A stretch of DNA of 47,111 nucleotides from an uncultured Alphaproteobacteria bacterium (lineage in GTDB: Bacteria; Pseudomonadota; Alphaproteobacteria; CAAGCB01; CAG-977): assembly GCA_944390195.1 (NCBI GenBank), contig CALXOZ010000018.1, positions 1-47,111 on the forward strand, in the 5' to 3' direction. Shown piece by piece: positions 1 through 9,448 of this stretch. Made by a program: the position numbers and the translations under genes. Position 1 is the first letter of the stretch. Each line of letters opens with the position of its first letter. The notes under the pieces were generated by a model. The model worked only from the letters and a program-made list of their open reading frames with translations, did no database searches and was not told the origin of the DNA.

Positions 1-134
1 GTCCGCCGGAGCAACGCTGGTTATATATTCCTTCCATAACTTTGTCAATATCTTTTTTTCTCTTTTTTCACTTTTTTTTATCGCGTTCTATGTTATTCCT
101 GTTTTTACAGTGTATTTATTTAAGGATTTCCTTC

Positions 135-1226
135 ATGTTTGCCCCCAAACTTATCAGTCAATATATTATCCGTCAGTTCTTGATGTCCTTCTTCGCCGTT
201 CTTATAACGCTAGGAGCCATCATCTTATTATTCGACGTTATCGAATTAATGAAAAAGGAATCCATTCCTTCTTTCGGATTCGCCAATGTTTTAACCTTGG
301 GACTGCTGAAATTGCCCAATATGATATTAACAGTCTTACCTTTTGTCGTTTTAATTGCCGCCATTATCGTTTTTTGGCGACTGACAAAAAGTTATGAACT
401 GGTTGTCATTCGTGCCGCCGGTCAATCCGTATGGCAGTTTGTAACCCCGCTTTTAATCACCTCTTTTATAATCGGCATTTTTTCAGTAACGGTTTTCAAT
501 CCCTTTTCCGCCTCTATGTTCAGCAAATTTCAACATATGGACGATGATAGAAAAGGAATACCTCACATATCGAGTTCTCAAGGATTATGGTTGCGGGAAC
601 ATCGGGATAATAAAATGTTCGTTGTTCATGCACGGGGAATCCGTCAAGAAAAATTGGAATTAACTTTACGAAACGTTACCATATTTGTTTTTTCGGATAA
701 AAACGCTTTTATAAAACGAATCGATGCAAATTCCGCCGCTTTAAATCAAGGCTTTTTTAATTTAAACAATGTCCGAATCTATGAAAACGGAAAAAATATT
801 GAAAAGCACGACATACTGCAAATACCGACAGAGCTGACTTTAGGAAAAATCCAAGAAAATTTCGCTTCTCCGGAAACAATTTCCTTCTGGGATCTGCCGG
901 ACATCATTGAGTTCTTTGAAAACTCGGGCTTTTCAGCGCATCCTCACAGGTTACACCTGCAGTCATTACTTGTCACACCATTTCTTTTAATGACTATGAT
1001 TTTAATCGCCGCCGTTTTTTCTGTTGATCCGAATCAAAGAAAGGGAGGAGGAGCTTTGAAAATTTCAGGCGCCATTGTCAGCGGTTTCTTATTGTATTTC
1101 ATGACAAGAATCACTTACGCCTTGGGATTTTCAACAGCTTTACCTGTCGGCTTTGCGACATGGAGCCCCCCTGTCATCTTTGCTTTGATCAGTATTTCGC
1201 TGCTACTTCATCGCGAAGACGGTTGA
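135..1226 (+). CDS. lptG: LptG-type LPS export permease (YjgP/YjgQ family)
   Basis: LptG pairs with LptF as the membrane part of the LptB2FG ABC transporter, which extracts lipopolysaccharide from the inner membrane. The 363-residue product has the family layout: three N-terminal membrane helices (the first around residues 15-35, starting with the family-like N-terminus MFAPKLISQYIIRQF), a soluble beta-rich periplasmic section, and three C-terminal helices. Length is normal for the family. I place the start at 135 because AAGGA lies about eight bases upstream and the residues after it begin the family consensus; the reading frame is open further upstream but that part is low-complexity Phe/Leu. 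No lptF partner is visible; bases 1-134 hold at most the tail of an upstream gene. The 3' end overlaps the convergent phosphatase gene by 19 bases. Confidence 0.88.
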   Translation: MFAPKLISQYIIRQFLMSFFAVLITLGAIILLFDVIELMKKESIPSFGFANVLTLGLLKLPNMILTVLPFVVLIAAIIVFWRLTKSYELVVIRAAGQSVWQFVTPLLITSFIIGIFSVTVFNPFSASMFSKFQHMDDDRKGIPHISSSQGLWLREHRDNKMFVVHARGIRQEKLELTLRNVTIFVFSDKNAFIKRIDANSAALNQGFFNLNNVRIYENGKNIEKHDILQIPTELTLGKIQENFASPETISFWDLPDIIEFFENSGFSAHPHRLHLQSLLVTPFLLMTMILIAAVFSVDPNQRKGGGALKISGAIVSGFLLYFMTRITYALGFSTALPVGFATWSPPVIFALISISLLLHREDG

Positions 1227-1888
1227 TTTTCTAATAACATTGGTAACCGGTAAAAGTCGTCAAATAATAAATCTGCTCCATTTTCCTTCAGATGAATACC
1301 GCGTTCCGGTGTGCTGTGAGAACCTCCCAGAAAACCGAAAACTGTCATTCCTGCCGCTTTTCCGGCGACGACTCCGGACACACTGTCTTCAACGACCAAA
1401 CATCTTTGGGCTGACACACCCATTTTTTCAGCAGCATATAAAAACAGATCAGGAGCGGGTTTCCCATTTTTCACAAAATGAGAACTAAACACCGTTTCCG
1501 ATGGGAAAAACTGACGCAACCCCGTAACATCCAAGCATAAATTCAACCTTTTCGGACGGCTGCCGGAAGCAATACAAAAACGCAAAGGTAACAACGGCAA
1601 TGTTTCAAGGACTCCGGGAACTGTTTCCAATTCTTTTGACATGACCCTTTCAGTTGTTTCATTCACTTCTTCCAAAAGTCCGTCCGGAACATGATAACCA
1701 TACTCTTGTTCAATTAACGAACAAATTAATGTCCCTGTTTTTCCTGTGTACTTATCCATGATGTCTTTTGCGGGAACATTCATACCATGCCGAGCAAACA
1801 CATCCGACCATACTTGGCACCCCATCGTTTCACTGTCCACCAAGACACCGTCAAAATCAAAAATGACCAAATCAAAATTCAAAGACAT
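1208..1888 (-). CDS. HAD-superfamily phosphatase, beta-phosphoglucomutase-like
   Basis: A 226-residue HAD hydrolase of the beta-phosphoglucomutase/phosphoglycolate phosphatase type. Motif I is DFDGVLVDSE with Asp11 as the expected nucleophile and Asp13 as the acid/base. A Ser in ASGSRP is motif II, the Lys of GKPAPD is motif III, and VVEDSVSG is motif IV. The substrate cannot be read from sequence; sugar phosphates or phosphoglycolate are usual for this subgroup. It follows recX with a 17-base overlap, so the two are probably translated from one message. Start choices are 1888 (preferred; the protein then begins MSLNFDLVIFDFDG), 1897 or 1903; GGAG-like sites precede both 1888 and 1903. It converges on lptG. 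Confidence 0.85.
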   Translation of the reverse strand: MSLNFDLVIFDFDGVLVDSETMGCQVWSDVFARHGMNVPAKDIMDKYTGKTGTLICSLIEQEYGYHVPDGLLEEVNETTERVMSKELETVPGVLETLPLLPLRFCIASGSRPKRLNLCLDVTGLRQFFPSETVFSSHFVKNGKPAPDLFLYAAEKMGVSAQRCLVVEDSVSGVVAGKAAGMTVFGFLGGSHSTPERGIHLKENGADLLFDDFYRLPMLLENQPSSR

Positions 1889-2432
1889 CTTTTTCATCTC
1901 CATCACGTTCTCCCAAAGCCTGAACGGCGATGGGATATGAAAACCCCGCTCGCGCCAACACCGCAAGATCTTTTTTACGATAAAGTTTCCGATCTTGAGG
2001 TAAACGGAAACATCCGATTTTCCGTTTTTCAACCAAACGTTTTGCCGCCTTTAAATCTTCATTTGCGCAATCATCTTTCCCATTGCCCAAAACAGCATCT
2101 TGCATATGCTGTTCAATCCCCGCACAGGATAATTTAAAGCGAATATAACGTTCTGATTTACCAGCCGAACGCCACTGCCTCACTTTCATTGCAGTGAAAC
2201 GTTCATCATCCACATAGCCGGATTGTTTCATTTCAGAAACAATCATTTCGATCCATAAAGTTGTTTCCGGCGGAACGGGTTCATTTTCTTTTTTAAAAGC
2301 GCTTTCAATCTTTCTTTTCAGAAAAGCGCGTAAAATCTCTTCGGAACTTTCATACCGTTCAAGGTAAGACAAAGCGTTTTTTTTCAAACGTTGCCGCACT
2401 GCGTTTTGTCGCATTTTTTCCATTGAGACCAC
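1872..2432 (-). CDS. recX: RecX-family regulator of RecA
   Basis: RecX proteins bind RecA filaments and limit recombination and SOS activity. The 186-residue product is helical and shows the family pattern: an N-terminal ALSYLERYESSEEILRAFL-like stretch, then GYVDDERFTAMKVRQW followed by SAGKSERYIRFKL, which are the RecX repeat signatures. The C-terminal third is diverged. The start is uncertain: a GTG at 2432 has AAGGGA five bases upstream, while ATG codons at 2423 and 2414 fit the ribosome site less well. It overlaps the downstream HAD phosphatase gene. No recA is in the window. Confidence 0.78.
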   Translation of the reverse strand: MVSMEKMRQNAVRQRLKKNALSYLERYESSEEILRAFLKRKIESAFKKENEPVPPETTLWIEMIVSEMKQSGYVDDERFTAMKVRQWRSAGKSERYIRFKLSCAGIEQHMQDAVLGNGKDDCANEDLKAAKRLVEKRKIGCFRLPQDRKLYRKKDLAVLARAGFSYPIAVQALGERDGDEKDVFEF

Positions 2433-2533
2433 TTTATTCCCTTTCAGCCGCTTTTATGTGTCATTTTATAATCGAATCTTAAATCTTTTTAAAGAAAGTT
2501 ATCACATCATGAAAAAACTTAAAAGGAGCCGGC

Positions 2534-3451
2534 ATGACACAATTGACAACGGATGTAATTTGCCCTTTTTTAATCGACTCGGGACTGTCCAGAGGACAAA
2601 CCGTTCGTTTGACATCTTCTTTGGATACAATTATATCTCAACACCATTATCCGGAACCGATCGGTGTTCTTATTGCCCAAGCGACAGTTTTAACAGCTTT
2701 ACTGTCTTCGACAATAAAATACGAAGGCGTCTTCACTTTACAAGTACAAGGCTCCGGTTGCGTATCGCTTTTAGCCGTCGACATGACCGACAAAGGTTGC
2801 ATTCGCGGTTACGCGCGTTTTGACAATGAAAAAGTGAAAAAAGCTCAACAAGAAATCGAAAGCCATCAAAAAACGCCTGTTCAGGCTTTTTTTGAAACAG
2901 GAACTCTTTCATTCAGCGTCGAAACACAAAATCAAAGTTACCAAGGAATTATTGAATTAAATCAACCGACGTTGGAACAATGTGTTCTGGAGTATTTCAA
3001 ACAGTCGGAACAAATCCCCACAGCATTAAAAATCGCGGTTTCCCATCCCGATCAAAACAAAAAAAGTTGGAGTGCGGCAGCGATCATGATACAGCGTATG
3101 CCCGTTGATCAAAAAAGTCTTCTTTCTTTTAAAGCAAACGAAATCGAAGATTTTTGGGATACCGCCGTCATTCTTTTACACTCTGTAACGCAAAAAGAAT
3201 TGCTTGATACAGAACTTCCTCTTGAAAAACTGCTGTACCGCCTTTATCATCAAAATAATTTACACTTTTTTATCCAAAAGACGATAAAATTCGGTTGCCG
3301 CTGTTCGCAAGAAAAGGTAATAGAAATGTTGAAACGCTTTTCTGAACAGGACAGACAGGAAATGGTCGTTGACGGAACAATAAAAGTTGATTGCCAATTC
3401 TGTGGGAAAAGTTATACTTTAACCTTGAAGGATTTAAATACAGGGAAATGA
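2534..3451 (+). CDS. hslO: Hsp33 redox-regulated holdase chaperone
   Basis: Hsp33 is a cytoplasmic chaperone switched on by oxidation and unfolding; its C-terminal cysteines bind zinc when reduced. The 305-residue protein has the N-terminal Hsp33 fold (SRGQTVRLTSSLDTII near residue 20; the LQVQGSGCVSLLAVDM strand region) and the diagnostic C-terminal zinc site: Cys255-x-Cys257, 29 residues, Cys287-x-x-Cys290. All four cysteines are present, so redox control should be intact. A good GGAG site precedes the ATG. The stop overlaps a possible upstream ATG (3448) of the next gene, suggesting coupling with the lipoprotein gene. Confidence 0.93.
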   Translation: MTQLTTDVICPFLIDSGLSRGQTVRLTSSLDTIISQHHYPEPIGVLIAQATVLTALLSSTIKYEGVFTLQVQGSGCVSLLAVDMTDKGCIRGYARFDNEKVKKAQQEIESHQKTPVQAFFETGTLSFSVETQNQSYQGIIELNQPTLEQCVLEYFKQSEQIPTALKIAVSHPDQNKKSWSAAAIMIQRMPVDQKSLLSFKANEIEDFWDTAVILLHSVTQKELLDTELPLEKLLYRLYHQNNLHFFIQKTIKFGCRCSQEKVIEMLKRFSEQDRQEMVVDGTIKVDCQFCGKSYTLTLKDLNTGK

Positions 3452-3456
3452 CTAAA

Positions 3457-4158
3457 ATGTCTTTTAAATATTTAAGCTTTATACCTCTTGCCGGATGTGC
3501 GTTGTTGATCGGAGCATGCTCTTCTGGTTCGTCATACACTTATGATCCCCAAACACAAAATTATGTTCCGGCTCAACAAGTGCAGTATTCGCAACCCCAA
3601 GCTTACTCTGAAACACCCTATGAACAAAGGGCTCCGGGCGATTCGCATCCTTTAGTCCCCTTAGGTAAAAAAATCCGGTTGAAAGCAGAAGACATTAAAT
3701 TCATTTCCAGTTATAACCTTCCCACGCGCGCTCCCAATGTCGACCAGCTTATGCTGGTTTATCCTGAACAGTTGATACATAAGTGGGCTGTAAATCGTTT
3801 CGGAGTCGACAAATCGACCGATCGGCATATCCGTTTCGTCATTATTGACGCCAGCATCGTTGAAGAAAGAATCTACACAGGCGGCTCTTTGAACAAGTCG
3901 GCTAAGCATAAATATGTCGGACGTTTCGAAGTCTCTTTACAAATCACGGACAATGAAGGAAGAATCCTGAGTGAAACAAGAAAATCTGTTGACAGCCGTG
4001 ATTTCCCGGATGTATATACTGTTATCGATCAAGAAGCCTCCTTGGAAGCACGTGAAAAGCTCTGGATCGGATTGAGTTACGATTTGTTGAAAAAATTATC
4101 AGTTCAACTTGAACAGGAACTCTCGACTCAAAGCTTTAACGAATTTATCGAACGTTAA
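3457..4158 (+). CDS. Lipoprotein of unknown function downstream of hslO
   Basis: A 233-residue predicted lipoprotein. Residues 1-20 form a signal peptide ending in a lipobox (IGAC, lipidated Cys21). A Ser/Tyr/Gln-rich linker follows to about residue 60, then a conserved-looking globular part from VPLGKKIRLK onward. I do not recognise the family; it has the look of an envelope protein with one alpha/beta domain. The start at 3457 has GGGA about ten bases upstream; an ATG at 3448 overlapping the hslO stop is the alternative. tRNA-Gly begins eight bases after the stop, so the two may share a transcript that ends at the terminator at 4247. Confidence 0.75.
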   Translation: MSFKYLSFIPLAGCALLIGACSSGSSYTYDPQTQNYVPAQQVQYSQPQAYSETPYEQRAPGDSHPLVPLGKKIRLKAEDIKFISSYNLPTRAPNVDQLMLVYPEQLIHKWAVNRFGVDKSTDRHIRFVIIDASIVEERIYTGGSLNKSAKHKYVGRFEVSLQITDNEGRILSETRKSVDSRDFPDVYTVIDQEASLEAREKLWIGLSYDLLKKLSVQLEQELSTQSFNEFIER

Positions 4159-4166
4159 TAAAATAC

Positions 4167-4240
4167 GCGGGTGTAGCTCAATGGTAGAGCAGCAGCTTCC
4201 CAAGCTGAATACGAGGGTTCGATTCCCTTCACCCGCTCCA
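4167..4240 (+). tRNA. tRNA-Gly (CCC anticodon), CCA encoded
   Basis: A complete cloverleaf can be drawn: acceptor GCGGGTG pairs with CACCCGC, D arm GCTC/GAGC, anticodon loop TTCCCAA with anticodon CCC, T arm with GGTTCGATTCC, then discriminator T and an encoded CCA at 4238-4240. It closely resembles E. coli tRNA-Gly(CCC). The outermost anticodon-stem pair (27-43) is a G-A mismatch. It reads GGG codons. Confidence 0.95.
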
Positions 4241-4246
4241 ATAAAC

Positions 4247-4268
4247 AAGCCCCGCTCGGGGCTTTTTT
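4247..4268 (+). terminator. Rho-independent terminator after tRNA-Gly
   Basis: The stem AAGCCCCG/CGGGGCTT (4247-4254 with 4257-4264) has a two-base loop and is followed by a T run. It would end the hslO-lipoprotein-tRNA transcript. Confidence 0.88.
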
Positions 4269-5882
4269 ATTTGCCCGCAAACAGCTTGCCGGATTGTAAG
4301 AATAAAACACAACACGCCCATCTTAAGACTTGCTTTATTTGTCCCATAAACAACATTCAAAGATAGAACGAATATTCAACCGTATATAAAATATTCTTCA
4401 GAACAAAATGTACCCATCACTGTAAAAACAATTATCAACAACAGACAATGATAATAACGGGAAAAAACAAAAACCCTGATCCAGTTAAACATATACGAAC
4501 CATCTTTTCCCGAGCATCTAAAGAACAGCATAAAATGTGGCAAAGACACTCTCTGGCTTTTATGAACGTGATCCCTTATGAAAAAGGGTATCATAAGGAT
4601 ACAGCATTTATAAAGTAATAGCTTTTGAAAAGATTCGCCTTCCTTTCCTACGATAAAAAGCGATGGAGGGGAAGATATCTACAATCTTTGAATCAAAGCG
4701 TTCTACCATAAAAAACTAAGAAAATTTCAAATTCCACCTGTTTATTCACTCAAATTCCAAGCCATCATCTGCAAAGAAGATGATCATCTTTTATTCTTAC
4801 AACCTTTGCAGTCCTCACAATCTGGTAGTGTTTTTTCTGTTCAGAAAAGTAAATTTAATCGAAATCTTTTTATACTTTACACGCCTTAAGAAGTAATCTG
4901 CGTTTATTTTTTGTAAATATATAACCAGCGTATAATTTGTCCCATCAGTTCTGTCATCACAACACACTTTTTCATGCTTAAACAAATCCATCAAATTTCA
5001 AACAAAACCGATTGATCAAGCTTTCCTTTTCCGTTTTTTATTTATAAAAAAATCCGCACCAAAATTCGCGATACATAAGATTGATAAAATCGAATAAAAA
5101 CAAACAAATTCATTTTAAGAAAAATACACTGGAATCAATATTCAGACCTCAGAATCCATAAAAATAAAGTGCGAAGCGTTTTTCATCGAAAACTGATTTT
5201 CAATCAGTCTTTCCCCTTCATCTTCAGCTAAACACTATACACACGGATATTTTTTCTTTAACACCTTTATAAATGATTGCGCCAGATATCAAATACATTC
5301 CTTTTCTAGAGTTTTCATATCAAAAAACAGTAATTCACTATTTAATTTTCAGACCGGCTTCAAAATAAACCGTATCATATTTCTCAGTCCTCTTATAACT
5401 GTCGGCTTTCAAGTTGTAACTGTATTTATACTTCGTCATGGCTTTGGGATAATAGATTTTTTAAAGCATAAAAGTTTGATACAGAATCCGTCTATTGTTT
5501 TTTTTATGTATGACATTACAATCTAATAAAACAGTAGCACTGAAAAAATATTAAAGAACAATATTCGATTTTTCTTTCTTCAGATAATTATTCTTTATAA
5601 TCCACATTTTTCACACAAAAACAAAATAAATTCTCATAAAGATGACGAATCAAATCTCTATTTTAAAATAAAATACAAATAATAAAAAAAATAGTACTTC
5701 ACAAAGAAACAAAACAAATAAATTTTTATAAAAAAGTACATCTGAAACAAATAAATTTGATTTTTTTACTTCAGCAATCAACTCATTTCTTTCCGGTTAT
5801 AAAAATAACAGACATGCCCCTTCTTTTTCCCAGATTGCTTTTTTTGCCATAAAAATCAATCCTGTAAAAAAAGGAGAAAAAT
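4269..5882. other. 1.6-kb AT-rich gene-poor interval
   Basis: No reading frame here has both a ribosome site and protein-like composition. The longest candidate (4376-4594, minus, 72 codons) lacks a convincing start site and resembles no family I know. Poly-A and poly-T runs are frequent, especially at 5500-5770. The interval may be a decayed gene region or carry unrecognised RNA; I see no hairpin-plus-T-run signal inside it. It ends at the ribosome site of the pirin gene. Confidence 0.5.
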
Positions 5883-6593
5883 ATGTTGGAAATGAGACCC
5901 AGAAATGAGCGCGGTGTTACGAAACTAGGCTGGTTGAACAGTAGCCATACATTTTCCTTTGCAGATTATTATGATCCTGAACATATGGGATTCGGACAAT
6001 TAAGAGCAATTAATGATGACATACTTGCCCCTAACAAAGGTTTTAAATCGCATTTTCATAAAAATATGGAAATCATAACCCTTGTTTCCAAAGGATGGCT
6101 TGAGTACAAAGACAACTTGGGGAATTTATCGACAATTTCTTCCGGAGATGTTCAAAGAATAAGCGCTGGAACGGGTATCATTCATTGTGAAAAAAATCCA
6201 TCTTTATCGAGCTCTTCCCGTTTTTTACAAATATGGATTCTTCCTAATAAAACAAACTTCACACCGGAATACGAAAAAAAAACTTTTAAAAGTGAAAACT
6301 TTTTAAACAAATTATGTTTGATTGTTTCTCCCGATGCCAAAAACGGTTCTTTAAGAATATATCAAGACGTTTGTATTTATCAGTCCTATTTGCAATCGGA
6401 AAAATTTGTACATTATCATATGCGTCCTTCAAGGAAATTATGGTTACAAATCATTCAAGGGGCGGTCGAAGCAAATTCTTTATACCTCAAGCAAGGTGAT
6501 GGGCTGTCTATATCAAAAGAAGCGGGGCTGTTAAGAATAAAAGGTTCGGAAGACAAGAACATTTTTGTGATTATCGATCTGCCTTCCCGTTAA
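5883..6593 (+). CDS. Pirin-family bicupin (YhhW-like)
   Basis: Pirins are two-cupin metal proteins; bacterial members such as YhhW show quercetin dioxygenase activity or act as redox sensors. The 236-residue product has the full metal set of the N-terminal cupin: His57, His59, His101 and Glu103, in SHFHKNMEI and AGTGIIHCEKN contexts, the same spacing as YhhW and human pirin. The C-terminal cupin is degenerate, as usual. GGAG lies eight bases upstream of the ATG. The stop shares the four bases TTAA (6590-6593) with the stop of the convergent ogt gene. The natural substrate cannot be deduced. Confidence 0.9.
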   Translation: MLEMRPRNERGVTKLGWLNSSHTFSFADYYDPEHMGFGQLRAINDDILAPNKGFKSHFHKNMEIITLVSKGWLEYKDNLGNLSTISSGDVQRISAGTGIIHCEKNPSLSSSSRFLQIWILPNKTNFTPEYEKKTFKSENFLNKLCLIVSPDAKNGSLRIYQDVCIYQSYLQSEKFVHYHMRPSRKLWLQIIQGAVEANSLYLKQGDGLSISKEAGLLRIKGSEDKNIFVIIDLPSR

Positions 6594-7054
6594 ACTTCAT
6601 TTTGTTCCAGATCTAAAAGGAACTGTTTGATTTTTAATCCTGCGGCATATCCGACCAATTTTCCTCCGGTTCCGACAACCCGATGACAAGGGATCACAAC
6701 AGGTAAAGGATTACAATGATTCGCCGATCCGACAGCTCGGCATGCTTTCACATTTCCAATCATCTCGGCAATTTGTTTATAAGAACGGACTTGTCCGTAC
6801 GGGATATTTTGAACAGCTTTCCAAACACGTTTTTGAAATTCGGTTCCTTTTAACAGTAGCGGTAAATCGAATACCTTTCTTTTTTTTAAAAAATATTCTT
6901 CCATTTGACAAAACGCCTGAGCAATTTCAGGAGTTTCCTGTTCCAACGTTTCAGTCGAATCGAGTTTGAAAAAAGAGATATTTGTTAAAAAACCGTCTTC
7001 CTGCCGTATTCCGATCCGTCCGAGTATGGTTTGACGATAAAAAATGAAATTCAT
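6590..7054 (-). CDS. ogt: Methylated-DNA--protein-cysteine methyltransferase
   Basis: A suicide DNA-repair protein that transfers the alkyl group from O6-alkylguanine to its own cysteine. The 154-residue product carries the active-site motif PCHRVVGTGG, the helix-turn-helix region with the RAVGSANHCNP signature, and the upstream FQKRVWKAVQNIPYGQ motif. Length matches Ogt-type proteins without an Ada domain. I start at the ATG at 7054, which overlaps the nfo stop as TGATG; a GTG at 7057 is one codon longer. It is the second gene of an nfo-ogt repair operon. Confidence 0.92.
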   Translation of the reverse strand: MNFIFYRQTILGRIGIRQEDGFLTNISFFKLDSTETLEQETPEIAQAFCQMEEYFLKKRKVFDLPLLLKGTEFQKRVWKAVQNIPYGQVRSYKQIAEMIGNVKACRAVGSANHCNPLPVVIPCHRVVGTGGKLVGYAAGLKIKQFLLDLEQNEV

Positions 7055-7893
7055 CACTCACTGTCCGTTCTAAATGTTTTTAACAAGGCGATTTCCTTGG
7101 CATATCCGTCCAATTGATTCGGCGTTTCCAAGTAAAACGGTAGTGAACGTAACGACGGATGATTAATAATTCGCCGTATTGCGTCAATTCCTATACATCC
7201 TTGCCCCAATTTTTCGTGCCTGTCTTTATGGGAAGCCCTTAAATTTTTTGAGTCGTTTAAATGAATCGCCTTCAATTTTTTCAATCCGACGATCCGGTCG
7301 AACTCGTCCAAAACATCATCCAAACGGGTAACGATATCATAACCGGCATCAAAAACGTGGCATGTATCCAGACACACCCCTACTTTATCGCTGAAAATGA
7401 TTTTTTCAAGAACAGCCTTTAATTCTTCAAAATTGGAACCGATTTCCGTTCCCTTACCTGCCATTGTTTCCAAAAGAATCGTCGTTGTTTGTTTTTCTGT
7501 TATAACCTTGTTCAAAAGAAAAACTATTTTGTCGATCCCCGTTTGAACACCCTGCCCCAGATGAAATCCCGGATGAAAGTTATAGTAATTATAAGGAATC
7601 AATTCCATACGCTTTAAATCATCTTGAATCGTATCAAAAGCGAAACGATAGATATCCGGATCTTTTGCCGCAGCGTTCAGCGTATACGGAGCATGCGCCA
7701 TGATAATACCAAAACGATTTTCTCGAGCCGTCTTCAAAAACTCGTCCACATCATTGCGGTCAATTTTTTTTGCCGTTCCCCCTCTCGGGTTGCGAGTAAA
7801 AAATTGAAAAACGTTCGCCCCGATTTTTAAGGCGTCTTTCCCCATTGAAAAAAAGCCCTTTGCGGCGGAAAGATGACAACCGATGTAAAACAT
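7054..7893 (-). CDS. nfo: Endonuclease IV (AP endonuclease)
   Basis: Endonuclease IV cleaves DNA 5' of abasic sites in base-excision repair, using three zinc ions in a TIM barrel. The 279-residue protein begins with the family signature [11 protein letters not shown] and contains [49 protein letters not shown] and RHEKLGQG, which carry the expected His, Glu and Asp zinc ligands. Full length for the family. AAGGA precedes the ATG. It overlaps ogt by one base, so abasic-site and alkylation repair are co-expressed. Confidence 0.96.
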   Translation of the reverse strand: MFYIGCHLSAAKGFFSMGKDALKIGANVFQFFTRNPRGGTAKKIDRNDVDEFLKTARENRFGIIMAHAPYTLNAAAKDPDIYRFAFDTIQDDLKRMELIPYNYYNFHPGFHLGQGVQTGIDKIVFLLNKVITEKQTTTILLETMAGKGTEIGSNFEELKAVLEKIIFSDKVGVCLDTCHVFDAGYDIVTRLDDVLDEFDRIVGLKKLKAIHLNDSKNLRASHKDRHEKLGQGCIGIDAIRRIINHPSLRSLPFYLETPNQLDGYAKEIALLKTFRTDSE

Positions 7894-7992
7894 TTTTTTC
7901 CTTCAATCAGATTTTCATACAAATAACATATTTTTAGAACATATTGGTTGATAATGTTACATCATTCAGATCTTATAAAATAAAGGAATTCA

Positions 7993-9063
7993 ATGACTGA
8001 CAAAAAACAATATAAAGCCGCATACGATTTCATCCGGATCTTAGCCACATTATTAGTCGTGTGGGGACATTCAACCTATTTGACCATCACAACAAATTTC
8101 GGAGGAATTGACTATCCTGTACCGCAAAACGTATCGGAAGTTTACCGCCAGACTTTTTTTTCCGCATGGTTTTATATGAGTGCTTGGGTCTATCGATTCC
8201 ACATTCCATTGTTCTTCATGCTTGCCGGATCCGTCTTTGCAATCAATCCCGTAAATAAATTTAAAGATCTTGTTATAAAAAAGACTCACCGGCTTTTAAT
8301 CCCATTCTTTTTGACCGGACTTTTTTTTATGATCCCTCTGAAAACATGGGGCGGTTTTTTTGATTCGAATCGGTTTTTTGAAATCGTTCGAGCTTTTTTA
8401 ACTGGACATGAAAGCGGACATTTATGGTTTCTGAGCTCTTTATTTTGGTGTTTCATCGTTTTCTTTTTATTAAAAACCTGCCTGAAAAAAGATTTTCTTG
8501 TTTTTTTATCCGCTTTGTTACTTTACCTGTTTTACACCGATCTGCCCGAAGGGTTTTTTGACTTCGGATTTTCAATGCAATATCTTGTCTTTTTCGTTAT
8601 CGGTTTTCTTTTTGACAAAGCATACTCTTTTTTTCAAGAGCACACGAAATTGAACTTTTTTCTTTTTCCCTTTTTATTGCTATTGAATATTCTTGATACG
8701 CAAAGACATTTTCTTCCCGCCATCGGATTCATGCTGGCAGGTTGCCTTTTATTTTATAATATAGCTTTTTGTTTGACGGCTTTATTTGAACGATTCGCAC
8801 AGACCTCTGTTTTAAAAAAAATCGCGAAGCAAACTTTTAATATTTATTTGTTTCACGATCCGTTAATGATCGTTATCTTATATTTTTGTATGCAAGCCGA
8901 ATTGCTATCGACAAAAGCTGGGTGTTGGACTTATTTCTTTTGCAGAACAATCGGAGTCGTTTTGTTATCCGTTCTGATCGGCATTTTCATTGAAAAAGGA
9001 TCTTTTTATGTCAAAAGCTTTATTAATCATCGACGTTCAAAAAGCAAGTGTGAAAAAGCCTGA
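7993..9063 (+). CDS. Acyltransferase family 3 membrane protein
   Basis: A 356-residue polytopic membrane protein of the acyltransferase-3 (OafA/NodX-like) family, which moves acyl groups such as acetyl onto sugars or lipids. The N-terminus has the hallmark YDFIRILATLLVVWGHS, with Arg15 and His26 as the expected catalytic-region residues, and IPLFFMLAGS follows. About ten hydrophobic segments can be counted. There is no C-terminal SGNH domain. The ribosome site AAGGAA precedes the ATG. The acceptor is unknown; no polysaccharide locus is adjacent. The 3' end overlaps the next gene by 56 bases. Confidence 0.85.
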   Translation: MTDKKQYKAAYDFIRILATLLVVWGHSTYLTITTNFGGIDYPVPQNVSEVYRQTFFSAWFYMSAWVYRFHIPLFFMLAGSVFAINPVNKFKDLVIKKTHRLLIPFFLTGLFFMIPLKTWGGFFDSNRFFEIVRAFLTGHESGHLWFLSSLFWCFIVFFLLKTCLKKDFLVFLSALLLYLFYTDLPEGFFDFGFSMQYLVFFVIGFLFDKAYSFFQEHTKLNFFLFPFLLLLNILDTQRHFLPAIGFMLAGCLLFYNIAFCLTALFERFAQTSVLKKIAKQTFNIYLFHDPLMIVILYFCMQAELLSTKAGCWTYFFCRTIGVVLLSVLIGIFIEKGSFYVKSFINHRRSKSKCEKA

Positions 9064-9448
9064 AATTGCTCAAAAAATAGAAAAAATTCAATATGACTAT
9101 GAATTTGTTTTCGTTTCCAAATTTATTAATGAAGATTCTCCTTTAATCCGTTTAACGGGCTGGGACGGATATGACGATGAATCTCTATTTTTCAAGCCAG
9201 CTCCTTACGCGTTCATTTTTAAAAAGAATATTTATAGTTCTTTTATTGAAGAATTAACGAAATTCACAGAAATTCATTTGTGCGGATTTGACACGGACGC
9301 TTGCATTTATAAAACGGCTATGGATTTGATCGAACATAACATCCGACCTGTCGTTTTAACCGGATTTTGTGCCAGTTGTAACGACCACTACCACGAAATC
9401 GGGATTGAACTGTTAAAAAGGAATATCGGAGAAAAAAATCTCATTTAA
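9008..9448 (+). CDS. Isochorismatase-like cysteine hydrolase
   Basis: A 146-residue member of the isochorismatase superfamily, whose members hydrolyse amides or isochorismate. The expected triad is present: Asp9 in LLIIDVQ, Lys72 or Lys73 in FIFKKNIYSS, and Cys99 in CGFDTDACIYKTA. It is a little shorter than typical members (160-200 residues). The start at 9008 is set by AAGGA seven bases upstream, inside the acyltransferase gene. The stop shares TTAA with that of the convergent methyltransferase gene. The substrate is not deducible. Confidence 0.85.
   Translation: MSKALLIIDVQKASVKKPEIAQKIEKIQYDYEFVFVSKFINEDSPLIRLTGWDGYDDESLFFKPAPYAFIFKKNIYSSFIEELTKFTEIHLCGFDTDACIYKTAMDLIEHNIRPVVLTGFCASCNDHYHEIGIELLKRNIGEKNLI

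Noticed and set aside
2-397. Open frame from the window start that might be the end of lptF
   Set aside because: It would overlap lptG by more than 260 bases and past base 110 reads as a shadow of lptG; the upstream gene cannot be identified from so little sequence.
4376-4594. 72-codon minus-strand frame in the first gap
   Set aside because: No ribosome site, and the composition matches random AT-rich sequence.
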